Below, in pieces: positions 1 through 10,400 of a stretch of DNA of 36,157 nt. Position 1 is the stretch's first letter, and every line of letters begins with the position of its first letter. The notes below the pieces were generated by a model, which saw only the letters and a program-made list of their open reading frames with translations, had not been told where the DNA came from and searched no databases. The DNA comes from Discostella pseudostelligera. Its lineage: Eukaryota; Bacillariophyta; Thalassiosirophyceae; Thalassiosirales; Thalassiosiraceae. The translations under genes were made by a program, and so were the position numbers. The stretch lies in assembly GCA_036940085.1 (NCBI GenBank), contig JALLBK010000487.1:1-36157 (forward strand). Reading direction: 5' to 3'.

Positions 1-10
1 CTTGTTGTTA

Positions 11-2193
11 ATGATGGTGCCATTCAGATTCAGTACTACTTCTCGCCGCCGTCAGAGTCGGCGTCGTCATCGTCATCGTCAGCAGCAGCAGCAGCAGCGA
101 TCGTCGGCGTCGTCGTCATCGTCGTTGGCGACAATAATTTCCCTCCTTGTCTCGGCGTTGATAGCATCATCAGTAGTAGTAGTGGTGACATCCACCACTG
201 CTTTCACTTCCACTATTGGAGTTTCTGCCCTCGTGATCTCTCGTCCTGGTCATGGTGGCAATGGTGGCAGCATCCTCCGCCGCCATCATCGCCATCGCCG
301 CTGCGGCAGCACAGCATCGTCACCATCGTGTGCATCGTCATCATTTGGTACCGAAACCCCCCCCTCCTCCTCCGCCCACCGTCTTCATCTCACCCCACTC
401 AACAACAGCGATGATAATTTCTCAGACTACGCCAAACAGCGACAACAATCGGAATTGGACACACTTAAATCAAAGCGACAACAAATCCTAAAATCGAAAT
501 TGGCCAATATTAAACCGAATGATGATAATCCCAAGATTGAGGAGATGTCCGATGAGGAATTTAAGGAGCTGTTTTTGAAGAAGAAGAGTAGTAGCGGTGC
601 TGCATCATCGGGAGAGTCTGAGGAGGAGAATATTGCTGCTGCTGCTGCTGCTACCTCTACTACTTCTGGTTCAGGTGGTGGTAGTAGTAGTATCGATGAT
701 GTTATCTCCGCATCCTCTCTAGACATTGACGCCTTATTCTCACGAGATTACATCCCCGATTTCAAAACGAAACGTTCCTCGGGATCATTTGGTAGCCGCT
801 CTGATGATGAGGATGCATCCCCTCCACCCTTCTTTGGGGAAGATTCCGATGGAGATGATTCTTTGGAGAAGAAGGAAGATACCACTCCGCTATTTGTCGA
901 CTGGGCAGCTGATTATGATGATGAGAATGAATTTCATATACCCAATCGTATTGGGTTTACTACCATCGATTGGGCCAATGTCAAGAAGGGATTTGTGAAT
1001 GGTAAATTGAAGAAGAAGGATCGGAAGATGGGTAAATTCAACCAGTCGGATTTGAAGGTGAGTTTGTAGTGGTAGGAGTAGTTTGATGCTGTCGTATCTG
1101 TGTGCGCCTGGGACATGTTTGATATGAGGAGATTTGCATACACCTCTTTCAATCGATCTCGTGCATCATCATTGGGTTAATCTCAAACTCATCTTGTCTC
1201 TTGCATCGTACATCATCATCACATCGACCACAATAACAACAACTACTACAGAAAGTCTACGAAACATTACAACAAAGTGGCATCTCCTTCGTGGAGACAT
1301 CCGAATCGTCTCCCCTAGCCGAAGCTCTCGTGAAGAATATCCATGAAGATTGCAATTACGGAAACAATAACGACGGTCCACTTATGGCATCGACCTTTCC
1401 GAATCCATGGAAATATGCCCTCCAAACTCGATCATTCTCCTTCCTTTCACGTCGTGGATCCAAGGCCATTGTATCTGCCGCGGAGTCTAGTTGCGATCGA
1501 CTAGGCGTGCCCTCCATTAAATTGTATCAGATTGAAAATCCGTGGCTTTATCTCGGCGGGGGCACATCGGCATTGTCGGAGGGTCTTCTCGATGTCATAT
1601 CGGACGATCATGCACGATATGTCGGATGTGTGAATTACAAGAATCTAAGCAAGCTAGCCAAGCTTCAGAGGAAGATGCGTGGACAGGGAGAGTTTGTGGC
1701 CACCAATCAGTTTGAGTTTAGTTTGACCAACCGCAAGAATATGTATATGATTGAGGCGTGTAAGAAAATGGGTATTACTCCAGTTTGTACCAATGTCCTC
1801 GATGGAGGATTGGCCACGGGGAAGTATACGTCGACGAATCCTACGGGCGGGGAGGTATCGAAGGGGGAAGGTGATACTGGACCATTCTCACTGGGTAAAT
1901 TGGGGAAGTTGGATGCTTTGTTCCGTGTTCAAGATGATATGCGGGAGAAGATTAGTAGGAGGATTGGTGATACGTTGATGAAGTTTGATGCTGGTGGTCA
2001 GGCACCGAAGATCAATCGAGATATTACCACGACGCAAATTGCCATCAACTACGTGAGGGCCAAGGGTGCCGTACCACTAATTTCAGTAACAAATATGAAG
2101 ATGGCGAATGAAATGCTAGGATGCTTGGGATGGGATTTGTCAGAAGAGGAGGTGGACGAGTTGGACAAGGCATGTAAATCGTGTGGATTGTAA
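11..2193 (+). CDS. Aldo/keto reductase-like protein, probably plastid-targeted, probably catalytically degenerate
   Basis: Two exons, 11-1057 and 1252-2193, joined in phase 0 across a 194-base intron (donor GTGAGT, acceptor CTACAG), giving about 662 residues. The first in-frame ATG is at 11, but the window starts there and the true start may lie further left. A hydrophobic stretch at about residues 40-65 ends in STTAFTS, like the signal-peptide/ASAF junction of diatom plastid proteins; the Arg/Gln/Ser-rich stretch in front of it is unusually long. About 240 low-complexity residues follow. From about residue 311 the fold reads as an aldo/keto reductase: NRIGF, then QQSGISFVETSE, DRLGVPSIKLYQIENPW, YVGCVNYKNLSKL, FVATNQFEFSL, GGLATGKYT and a C-terminal SVTNMKMANEMLGCLGW. 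Aligned by eye to plant and algal family members, the catalytic Asp, Tyr, Lys and His are Glu364, Ser368 or Ser369, Thr397 and Glu444. Family membership is fairly secure; reductase activity is doubtful. Confidence 0.8.
1058..1251 (+). other. Intron of the aldo/keto reductase-like gene
   Basis: GTGAGT donor directly after AAG at 1055-1057 and a CTACTACAG acceptor ending at 1251. Splicing restores the frame from SDLK to KVYETLQQSG, which matches the expected helix before the second strand of the barrel. Without splicing the frame stops at 1067-1069. Confidence 0.85.
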
Positions 2194-2398
2194 TACGTCA
2201 ATCGTCGACATTCAGCAGAATGCTTCATTTCAAATAAGGATAACATCATCTTGTTGCTAAGTTACGATAAGTATGGTCTACGCGACAGATTAAAAGTCTA
2301 GTATTACGATACTGCAGCAACTAGTTTGTCTGTAGCACCTCTGCAAAGTATGAACAATATACAAATTATGAACAACAACCCCAACCCAAACAAGACCA

Positions 2399-3067
2399 CT
2401 AAGGACTATCGATGCATGTACCGCAGATGTAGGCGTCATTCTCCACTAAATACATGAAAATAATGTCGAGATCGTTCATATTCACTTCGCTGATCGCTTT
2501 CTCATCAGCTGATGGAGTGTGGAAGGGCATCGTAGCCATATCATACATACTAGACTCGAACCCCAAGGCTTCATCCTCATTGCACAGCGCCATGCTGGTC
2601 ATGGTGCTTATCTCGTCGGCAGCGATGGTTTCCTCCTCTTCCGAAGATGCGCGGTGCACATTGCAAAACCGCCCTTTCGTTGCAATCCTCTTACATCCCT
2701 CTCTGTGACAAGCCTCAAGACGAAATGCTCCATGCCTCCGACAGAGCCCTCCTCGTTGTGAAAAGTTGGTACACCCTTTCGTGCTGCATGGCGATCGACG
2801 AGTTTTGGCACCGTGTTCACAGCATACCCCGCCCTGCTGAACCAACTTTGAGCATCCTGAGACAGTGCACATCCGATGGTTGCGACTTCTGCTTTGCTGG
2901 CCACTCTTTCGCTTATCTTCTCCTGTATTCTTCATGGCCAAATTCATCGCATGTTTCGGATGGAGGAACGATATGAGGAATGTGAGAGAAGAGTTGTTAT
3001 CAGCAAAAAAATGAGTAGGAGTAGGCACTCCAGGCACCCCTGACCAACAATACCCCCATCGAGACAT
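2399..3067 (-). CDS. Three-finger CX4CX9CX2H zinc-finger protein (WRKY19-like finger type)
   Basis: From the ATG at 3065-3067 the frame encodes 222 residues; an internal ATG at 2945-2947 would give 182. No homology was available to choose between them, and an upstream exon spliced to the acceptor-like AATACAG inside the frame is also possible. The core is three evenly spaced fingers with identical spacing C-x4-C-x9-C-x2-H: CTVSGC, CSTKGC and CHREGC, each followed by a Gly-rich turn (QGG, RGG, KGR) and C..HG or C..H. In the 182-residue numbering the ligands are 27/32/42/45, 54/59/69/72 and 80/85/95/98. This array resembles fingers annotated as WRKY19-like zinc finger proteins in diatoms and oomycetes, where no function is established. 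The C-terminal 80 residues are acidic. It converges with the reductase-like gene, about 205 bases between stops. Confidence 0.75.
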   Translation of the reverse strand: MSRWGYCWSGVPGVPTPTHFFADNNSSLTFLISFLHPKHAMNLAMKNTGEDKRKSGQQSRSRNHRMCTVSGCSKLVQQGGVCCEHGAKTRRSPCSTKGCTNFSQRGGLCRRHGAFRLEACHREGCKRIATKGRFCNVHRASSEEEETIAADEISTMTSMALCNEDEALGFESSMYDMATMPFHTPSADEKAISEVNMNDLDIIFMYLVENDAYICGTCIDSP

Positions 3068-3498
3068 CACGACCAAAACACCAGGTAGTTGTGGCTTGCA
3101 GCCTATCAGGAAGGCTTTGATGGTTGCCGATGACGAACGCTTAAAGTAGGAGTTGGAGTTGGTAGAAAGGACTCCAGTATGTGTTGGGTAGATAGGATGA
3201 TGTTGTCGAATGACGTTCCTAATGACTTAGGTACCTCATCGAGAGTAGCTCTCTTGCGACATATCTTCGGTATTCTGCAAACTTCAATCAGGTACTCCGA
3301 GTACTAGATAATAAGATATTGACCGAGTTGGGTACTCTATCTAGGAGTAAAACATTTCTGCCTGATCGAACTTCCCGCCATATTTTTTTCTTGAAGTCGA
3401 ATCTTTTCCCGCCATTTTTCTCCGCTCTAAGTTGATTCCATACCGAATCTTTTCCCGCTATTTCGCAGAGAAGTCAAAAACCAAAAATAAAAAATAAT
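3068..3498. promoter_or_regulatory. Putative promoter region of the zinc-finger gene, with three E2F-like boxes
   Basis: No gene is visible here. TTCCCGCCAT occurs at 3372-3381 and 3406-3415, and a one-base variant TTCCCGCTAT at 3452-3461. The last two sit in a repeated context, GAATCTTTTCCCGC. Read on the minus strand, the direction of the zinc-finger gene, the boxes are ATGGCGGGAA, the same element found upstream of several other genes in this window. A small inverted repeat GTACT-CCG-AGTAC lies near 3294-3306. Promoter function is inferred. Confidence 0.4.
3489..3494 (-). terminator. RNA polymerase III terminator
   Basis: A run of six T on the tRNA sense strand begins five bases after the mature tRNA 3' end, followed by a second run of five T at 3483-3487. 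This is the normal Pol III stop signal. Confidence 0.75.
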
Positions 3499-3576
3499 GA
3501 GGTCGATGGGATTCGAACCCACGCCCAGAAGACTGCGGCCTTAACACAGCGCCTTAGACCGCTCGGCCACGACCTC
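3499..3576 (-). tRNA. trnL-AAG: tRNA-Leu (anticodon AAG)
   Basis: The reverse complement folds as a class II tRNA. The acceptor stem is GAGGTCG/CGACCTC. The D-arm contains GGCCGAGCGGTCTAAGGC, typical of Leu tRNAs. The anticodon stem CTGTG/CGCAG closes a seven-base loop TTAAGGC with anticodon AAG. A short variable arm is followed by a T-arm with GGTTCGAATCC, a perfect Pol III B box. No intron is present and CCA is not encoded. The D-arm contains the A box, so the promoter is internal. Confidence 0.95.
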
Positions 3577-5797
3577 TGCTTGCGAAGAGCAGACGCAGTG
3601 TGGTTTAAGATACAAGTGGTCCTGCATTGCATACTGCAGGCCGCGCCCAATCTTTCAATAATTTGTAGTAACACAAGTCTACTACTACTGCACCCTCGAC
3701 GCCGACAGTGACGAGGATGATGAGATGACGACGAAAGTAACCAGCGAGCACAACCCCCAGCATTGTAAAGAACGACTTAGGAGCAGCACACCACAACGAT
3801 GCCAGCTCTCGTGTGCACTATCCCTTTCCCAGCAGTGACTTTGATCGGGCAATGAGAGTGATGACCCACCCATAGCATTGACATTGCAACCAGCAGTCAT
3901 TGCTGGTCATTGCCATGATGAATGCAATCGCCATCTGGTCCACCAAGAGCCGCAGCGGCGATGATGATGATGATGAGGAGGAGGAGGACAACGATGACAA
4001 GAACACACTCTTGCTGTCTCTTGTTGCCAGCAATACTGACAATGCATCGTCGTCGTCATCGTCGTCCGGCGCCAAGCACCAAGCACCAAGCCAAGGACAA
4101 AACACAATGCCCAAAGTCATGAACAACAATATATATATCATTATTCAAGGTTAAGACCCTCTACTTTTATTTTTTACTGCAAATGCAACCTGCTGCCATT
4201 TCAACATCTTTTGGTCTGCCAAAATCGTATTAGCGACAAATGACGGCTGCATGACGGTCACAAGCAGAATGACGATGGTTCTCTCTCTCCCTCGCTCCCA
4301 GCATTCACCCAGCATGGTGATGTCATCAACATATTTAAACACAACGAGATGATAAAGCAGTCAATTATTATCTCTATTATTATTCCCTCCTCCTCACTGC
4401 AACAGGACCATGAACACAACCAAATGTCCCCCGCCTCCTACAATAACACCCACACCACCACCGATGTCACCCATGGTGGTGCACGTACGACAACGCCTCT
4501 CCCTTGACCACACCAATACCATGGCAAGCACTGCACCATTGGCCACCTGCCAATTCTACATCCTCGAATCATTCATGATTTTGCAACCAGCACCCCCCGC
4601 CTGCCATCCAGACACCGGAAACAAGAATTGCTGCAAACGCCTCCACCACCCCCACATTGCATTTGCCTTAGTAAACAGAACAAGTCGGCATTCTTGTTGC
4701 AGACAGCAACAATCTGCCCAGCCGATATTGCAACCGCCAAGCGACACTTGCAATGCCGCCGCCTACAACAAAGATACTGAGAACTGAGACAACATTGTTC
4801 TTCTTGCCAGCGGGTTTCGTCTGGTGTTGTTTTTTTCCTTGCATAATGTCTGTTTTTATGTTGCTGCAAGGGTGGATAGTACGGAATACAACGGGCTGTA
4901 GTATCGATTACTACCACCCCACCCACCATGATGGTGCTCGTTGTCTTCATAGACAGTGGGAGGGGTGTCAAGATGGGGGTGAAAGGGGTGGACGGATCGT
5001 AGCGGCTAGTGAAATGCTTCGACCATCCGTGGGAGCATGTTCCGCAAGCGGAAGGGATGTCCCGAGATTGCAAAAAGTAGGATAACTGGTGATTCCACGT
5101 GGGAATCAATACTCAGTTATGAGTATTAGAACGGTTACTACACAAGATCAAAGCCAATAGGCGAAGAGAGATACTTCATCGTAAATCGCACGCGATAAGA
5201 TACAAGTGTTACACACTGGTTACCGTTTTATTTGGACCAAATCGTTGATGCAAAAGAAACGTTGTTTTGAGAACGGGTGACTGACGGACAGAGACACATC
5301 TGTAGATACTCCTACCTATGGTACCATAGTACGCACATCACAAATCATCATCATCATCATCATCATCACCTCATGCACCACCAACCGCCGACCGCCGACT
5401 TACATCCACACCTTGGCGCAACGTTATTCGAAGAGGCTTCGTCATTCAAACTCGACTGTATCGCGGGTGCGATGATAGGGATCATGACTGTACTTTTAAA
5501 GAATCTCTTTACAGTACATTTCCAATTTGATCAATTCAAATTAGAAACCAACAACACCCGTGATGACAAAGTGAAACACACTCGGATAATCGCGAGAAGA
5601 TCGGTTGTACAGGAAGAGGATTTTTCTTGAACACCGTGGCGACGAGCTGGGTTGGAATTCCATTCATTCGGACCGACCCCCAAGTGTGCAATTTGAACGG
5701 GCCCCCCAACAAAACAACCACCCCAAACTTCACCCATTACAAACCCCCCTACTACTACCACTCTAAACCAACCAACCCCTATCCTGCATCAGCCACG
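3577..5797. other. Gene-poor, low-complexity intergenic stretch
   Basis: About 2.2 kb in which no frame looks like protein. The open frames that exist are short and driven by trinucleotide repeats: GATGAT/GAGGAG near 3958-3990, TCGTCG near 4047-4065, CATCAT near 5345-5368. Inverted repeats include one at 5090-5108 and AATTTGA-TCAAT-TCAAATT at 5524-5542. The last 170 bases are probably the 5' leader of the gene at 5798: an open frame runs through them but has no ATG before 5798. A non-coding RNA cannot be excluded. Confidence 0.5.
5090..5108. repeat. Inverted repeat containing a CACGTG G-box
   Basis: TGATTCC and GGAATCA form perfect seven-base arms around ACGTG, and CACGTG is at 5096-5101. 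It could be a small hairpin or a dimeric transcription-factor site. No function is demonstrated. Confidence 0.35.
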
Positions 5798-7318
5798 ATG
5801 AGCGCTCTCATCATCGGCTCCCTCATCACGGTTGCTGCGTTCCGCGGGACGTTGTTTCCATCGTCGTCGTCGTCGTCGTCGTTCTCCCTAACTGTAACCG
5901 CAACGGCATTTCAGTTCCCATTGGGTCATCCTCTTAGTAGAATCGCCGCTGCTACCTTCTCCCGCACTTCGTCATCGTCATCGGTTCGTCCACCAACCAT
6001 TCAGCTGTTCTCGTCATCATCATCATCGTCGTCTTCATCATCTCCCGCCGATGCATTCACAAAACGTACTGCTGACAACGATAATAACATCGCCGATACC
6101 TTCAAATCATATTTGTACAATCCAATCGAGCGAGACGAACATTATCAGGGAAATATTGCGCAGTATTTGTTAGATTTGCATAATGAGGTGAGTGATAGGA
6201 GACGGAATTCATCACATCAATTGAACTCGCCACCTTAACAAAAACTTAACATTATATGCTCGTTGGTATCTGCCCTCTTCTCCGAAAACAAACCCCATGA
6301 TAATAAACGATTCTACATTCAATATTACTGGTGTCGGTACATGCATGGCCTGGCCAATCTTTCACGATAGGGTGCAACGTTTGACTTTTGTGGAGGTAAG
6401 CAATCAGCATCATCTCATCATCATCGTTTTTGCACCCACCACCCATGTGACGAGAACAAACGAGACTTCATTTTTTACTCCAATACTATTCTCACTTCTC
6501 TATTTCCTCTCGACTTCGTTGTCACACACACTCTCGCTCCAGGGATGATATTTCAACTCGTACTCTCTGACAAACTAATCTCCCACCTCGAACCAATTGC
6601 ATCATCCTATTCTTGTTCAACATTGACGAATGAACAACAAACAAATCAACAAAAGCAACAACCCTGTATCCATCCAGCATCTCAATCACTCATGTCTCGT
6701 ATACCCAATTACAATAAATCATCGTTTGCTGATAATCGATCCATCTTTCATGGACGTGAAATACGGAAGGTATCGAATGCCAATGGTGGGATGGGCTTTG
6801 TATTGCAATTGAGTTATGCCGACGATTCAACTACAGCAACAACAACTACAACGTCGACGAACGTTGGTGCAATACCAACAATTGTCGCGTCATCATCCGA
6901 TACAACAACTGCAACAACTACGGAATCTTCTTTGAAAAGCGATGCAAAGGATATCATCCTCCCCAAAGGTGCCAATGCCATATGGTCCGGCCAATCCATC
7001 GATCCACAGGGATGGTCTCTACCTGAAATTACTGCCTACGACGGGTGGCGTTCGGATACATTCCGTCAATGGCGAAATGCACACATACATGAATCGGAAG
7101 CAATCGAGTTAAGTGGAGGTGGATATGCTAATTTTTCAATAGAGATGGGAAAGGAGGCGTATGGATTACATCATCGATTCTTTTTGCATTATGATGATCG
7201 AGGACGGATGTGGCTATGTGCCGAGGATGGGTGTGAGGGCACACCGATCGATTATGCAGCAAAGAAGAGAGGAGGCTTGTTTGGAAAGCTGCTTGATGGA
7301 ATGATGTTTGGCAAATAA
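5798..7318 (+). CDS. Conserved-looking plastid-targeted protein of unknown function, with a 25-base microexon
   Basis: Three exons: 5798-6187, 6371-6395 and 6543-7318, about 396 residues. The ATG at 5798 is the first in the frame. It opens a signal-peptide-like segment MSALIIGSLITVAAF, then TVTATAFQF, an Ala-Phe plastid cleavage motif, then a Ser-rich transit-like region. The mature part has DTFKSYLYNPIERDEHYQG, then QYLLDLHNE. The microexon supplies GATFDFCG, and exon 3 continues GMIFQLVLSDKL, so splicing creates a smooth segment across two junctions (phase 0, then phase 1). The second half has SRIPNY, GMGFVLQLSY, a Thr-rich spacer, a WSG...GWSLPEITAYDGWRS stretch, FFLHYDDRGRMWLC and a basic C terminus. 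I do not recognise a domain. Targeting is inferred; function is unknown. It converges with UTP10, 155 bases between stops. Confidence 0.7.
6188..6370 (+). other. Intron 1 of the plastid-targeted unknown
   Basis: Donor GTGAGT after AATGAG; acceptor CGATAG at 6365-6370. The region between is stop-rich in the reading frame and almost free of AG dinucleotides before the chosen acceptor, which supports the choice. Confidence 0.65.
6396..6542 (+). other. Intron 2 of the plastid-targeted unknown
   Basis: Donor GTAAGC immediately after the microexon; pyrimidine-rich end CTCTCGCTCCAG at 6531-6542. It joins G|GG to make Gly before Met-Ile-Phe. Confidence 0.75.
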
Positions 7319-7473
7319 TGATGGAGAGTGTGAATATTTTGACGATCAGGGCTGTCGAGAGACGGCGTAATATGTAATAATAAGATACTTTCGTTCGTTA
7401 ACTTAGTGACCTGTAAGATGTATCGTCCTCCAATAATCCAGTACTACTCTATTGCTAATCCAATGTCATACAT

Positions 7474-10400
7474 TCAACGTAAACTGTCCTCCAAGCTCTC
7501 TCCCAAGAGCTCCTCACCCTGCCTCACGCACTCCTTTGCCATGCATGCAATCTCATCCTCATCCTCAAGTAACTCCGAGAGTACGGGTAGACATTCAGGA
7601 AGGAGGATCATGTATTCCTCTCCAATCGTTTCAATAATAGACAGGAGACAAGATATGCCAGCCTTGCGAACTTCGGATCGCGTCGCATGTCCACACGCCT
7701 CTAATACGGCAAAGTTGAGGGGTTTCCACAACTGCTCGTTCCCGGCCGCTGCGGCCAATGCAGTTAGGCATCCCACTACATTTCCGTGCTCCGAGGTCCC
7801 TACACCCTGGATTAGCTGCTGGTAAGCACTGATATTAGCCGTTCCTTTCGTGAAATGATCAGATTGAATGGGGGTACCCGTCGGAACTTGCGCCAGTAGC
7901 AACTTTCCGAGATGATTGAGAATCTGCGATGTGAAAAGTTAACACAAAGGAGACAAAACAACATTCACATCAGACATACATCATTATCGACGGGACATAA
8001 CATCACGGCTCGGCGGTGTTTGGGACAATCAGGTACTGCATATCGAAAACTCACCGCGTGGTATCGTTGGTTATCATCGCCTCGAGTCCAGTTGCCACCC
8101 TCGTGCGCGTCTGCCTTGAGGGCAGACTCCAAGCATTGCAATAGAGGTTGCAAGGGCCGAACCTCTGCCAGATCCTCAATTGAGGGAGCTGCTCCCTCGA
8201 CGCGGCGGCGTTTCTTTGACCTGTCCGCATTCTGAGTACGTTGGCATAATAAAGATACGGCAATTTCCTGTGCATGACGAATAAAAATAGTGAGAGGGCA
8301 CATCTATTCATCTTCATCGAAATCTAGGAGACACAATAACACTTACCAACTCGTCAATTACATCTGTCAGGACGCTCGTAAGGCACGGGAGAAAGATGCT
8401 CCGCAAAAATTTGCTTAGCTCTGCCGACAGACTCCAGAAAGCATGCCGACGTATGACAGAGGACGTGGCACCGTCGTCTTCGCCTGAAATGGCCCCCCTC
8501 CACTCGCGAAATCGTGCATAGAACGGGCGTAGCTGGGACTCTGACATTTTCATGACGAGGGATAGAAGACACGTATTTGCATTCTTCAATACCTTCGGCC
8601 TGCTTACATCACTCCCTTCATAGCCGTAAGCGTTCACAAGACCATTGAATATCTTCCAGATGACAGGAGAGAGCTCCGACCGTTGAGATGATTCAATTGC
8701 CACATTCATCATTTGAATGATTGAGCATGCCTCCTGCCAGTTCTCCCTGATACCCGGTTTCAAATTTTTCGATAATGCGTCTGTGAGAGCAGGGATGAGT
8801 TGACGGATTTGCACCTTCGTTGCAAATGCGGCCTCCACTTGAGCTGCAGCGGCTCTGACGGAATGATTTTCTTGTCCGTGCTCTCCTCTCAAAGCTCTAG
8901 ATGGTAGAGCATTGTCGGACAATAGCAACGGAAGGAATGGAGAAAGGAACTGAGGCAATGTCTCTGCAATTGCTTGCAGTGTTTTCAATATAGATAGGTG
9001 CATCAATTCTTCAGCTGACCCAGATCGCGCAGTTGTGTCTCCCAGCAAAGCATTCACCGACTTAAGCGATGCAACCAGCGGATTAACGATCGAAGCGAGA
9101 TGGGGCAAGCAACGAGCTTTCAATGCTGTCACGAGGGTAAAGAGGCACAATGAGCTCGAGCTGAGTAATTGACATTCAGAGTCTGCGGCACCAGCTGATT
9201 TGCCATCATTATTCTGTGTCAACGATGATGCAGTTCTATCCAAGAGCCTTGTGACACTAGTCAAGGCAGGCAAAAATGCCGCGGCTGCACTCGCTGACAA
9301 CTTGGAATTCTCTGATGATGGGTAGAGAGATCTGGCAAAACTTTCAATAGCGATGAGCGCGCCCTGCTGCATGACGATGGTGCGACGCATGGTCATCAAG
9401 GAATCGTCACCGCCGTCACTAGATCCCCGATCAACATCAACCTGCGCCAAAAGTTCGGGCATCATGTCAAGGAAGAGTGAAGCCTCTGGCGAGTCGGGGG
9501 TGAGCTCTGATACTCTATCAGCGAGAAGACGATAAGTCTTCCGCCGAACGTAAGAATCTGCAGCCTCCGACGTGCTTAACATTGACGACACAGATGCCAA
9601 GAAATGCGGCGCAGGAAGCAGATTTTGGAGAGTCTCCAAGCAATCACTAGTAGCGATGGGGGCGGCATCCCAAAACTTCTTTTCCATTGAATTCATTCCG
9701 CTTTCCACTAATTTGGCATGTGCATTCAAAGCACTCGCGTGCGTTTGCATCAACTCATTCCACAATCGTAGACACAAATCAGCGTCATCACCTTTACTTT
9801 TTCGAACCGCTCGTCTGGCTGCAGGAGATGACAATGCATCGCGGACACATTGAAGTAGATTGATTGCCAAATATAGAATTGATCGTTGCTGCTTTTCGGA
9901 AAGTGCTGAGTAAATAGCAAGTTGGGACTTTGGCTTTCCATGAGCACCGCTTACTGCAAGTGACGCTAGTTCTGCTACGTCCACTTTCAATTTATCACTT
10001 GACTGCTCTCCAGAAGATAAATCAGTGAGGCTACAGATGTACAATAGCAGTTTCTCGGCGTACTGAAGGAGCGAAAGTGATATCGCGATTTTCATCCCAC
10101 TCGTCGCGTTGGCGAGCACGCGGACATCCAACCTTGATTGAGTATCCCGTTCAGTGTCCATCGATTCTGCTGACTTCGATTCTACTGATTTCTGAAGGGT
10201 AAATGCTTGCATAGCCATTACACATGCAGCTAAAGATGCAACCGTGTCACTTGAATTTGTTGGAAGTAACTTCAGAGCACCGACTACGTGATCAATTAGA
10301 ATGTGCCTTGCCTTTTCATTGTCACTGCCGGGCGCAATAATCATCCCGACAAGGCTTTCGAGTAGATTAAACAATGATAAGTTTGCCGATGGTGCATGTA

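Noticed and set aside
2..1069. Treating the left-edge frame as a complete 355-residue protein
   Set aside because: It ends 12 bases past a GTGAGT donor, and splicing connects it to the second half of the same reductase fold.
1134..1381. Short frames on both strands across the reductase intron and exon 2 start
   Set aside because: Shadows of the intron and of the real exon in other frames.
3818..4154. Overlapping open frames on both strands with runs of Asp, Glu or Ser
   Set aside because: All are readings of GAT/GAG/TCG trinucleotide repeats in different frames.
4573..5109. Minus-strand open frame of 178 codons in the gene-poor stretch
   Set aside because: Composition follows simple repeats, no domain, no splice partners, and an overlapping plus-strand frame is equally long-looking.
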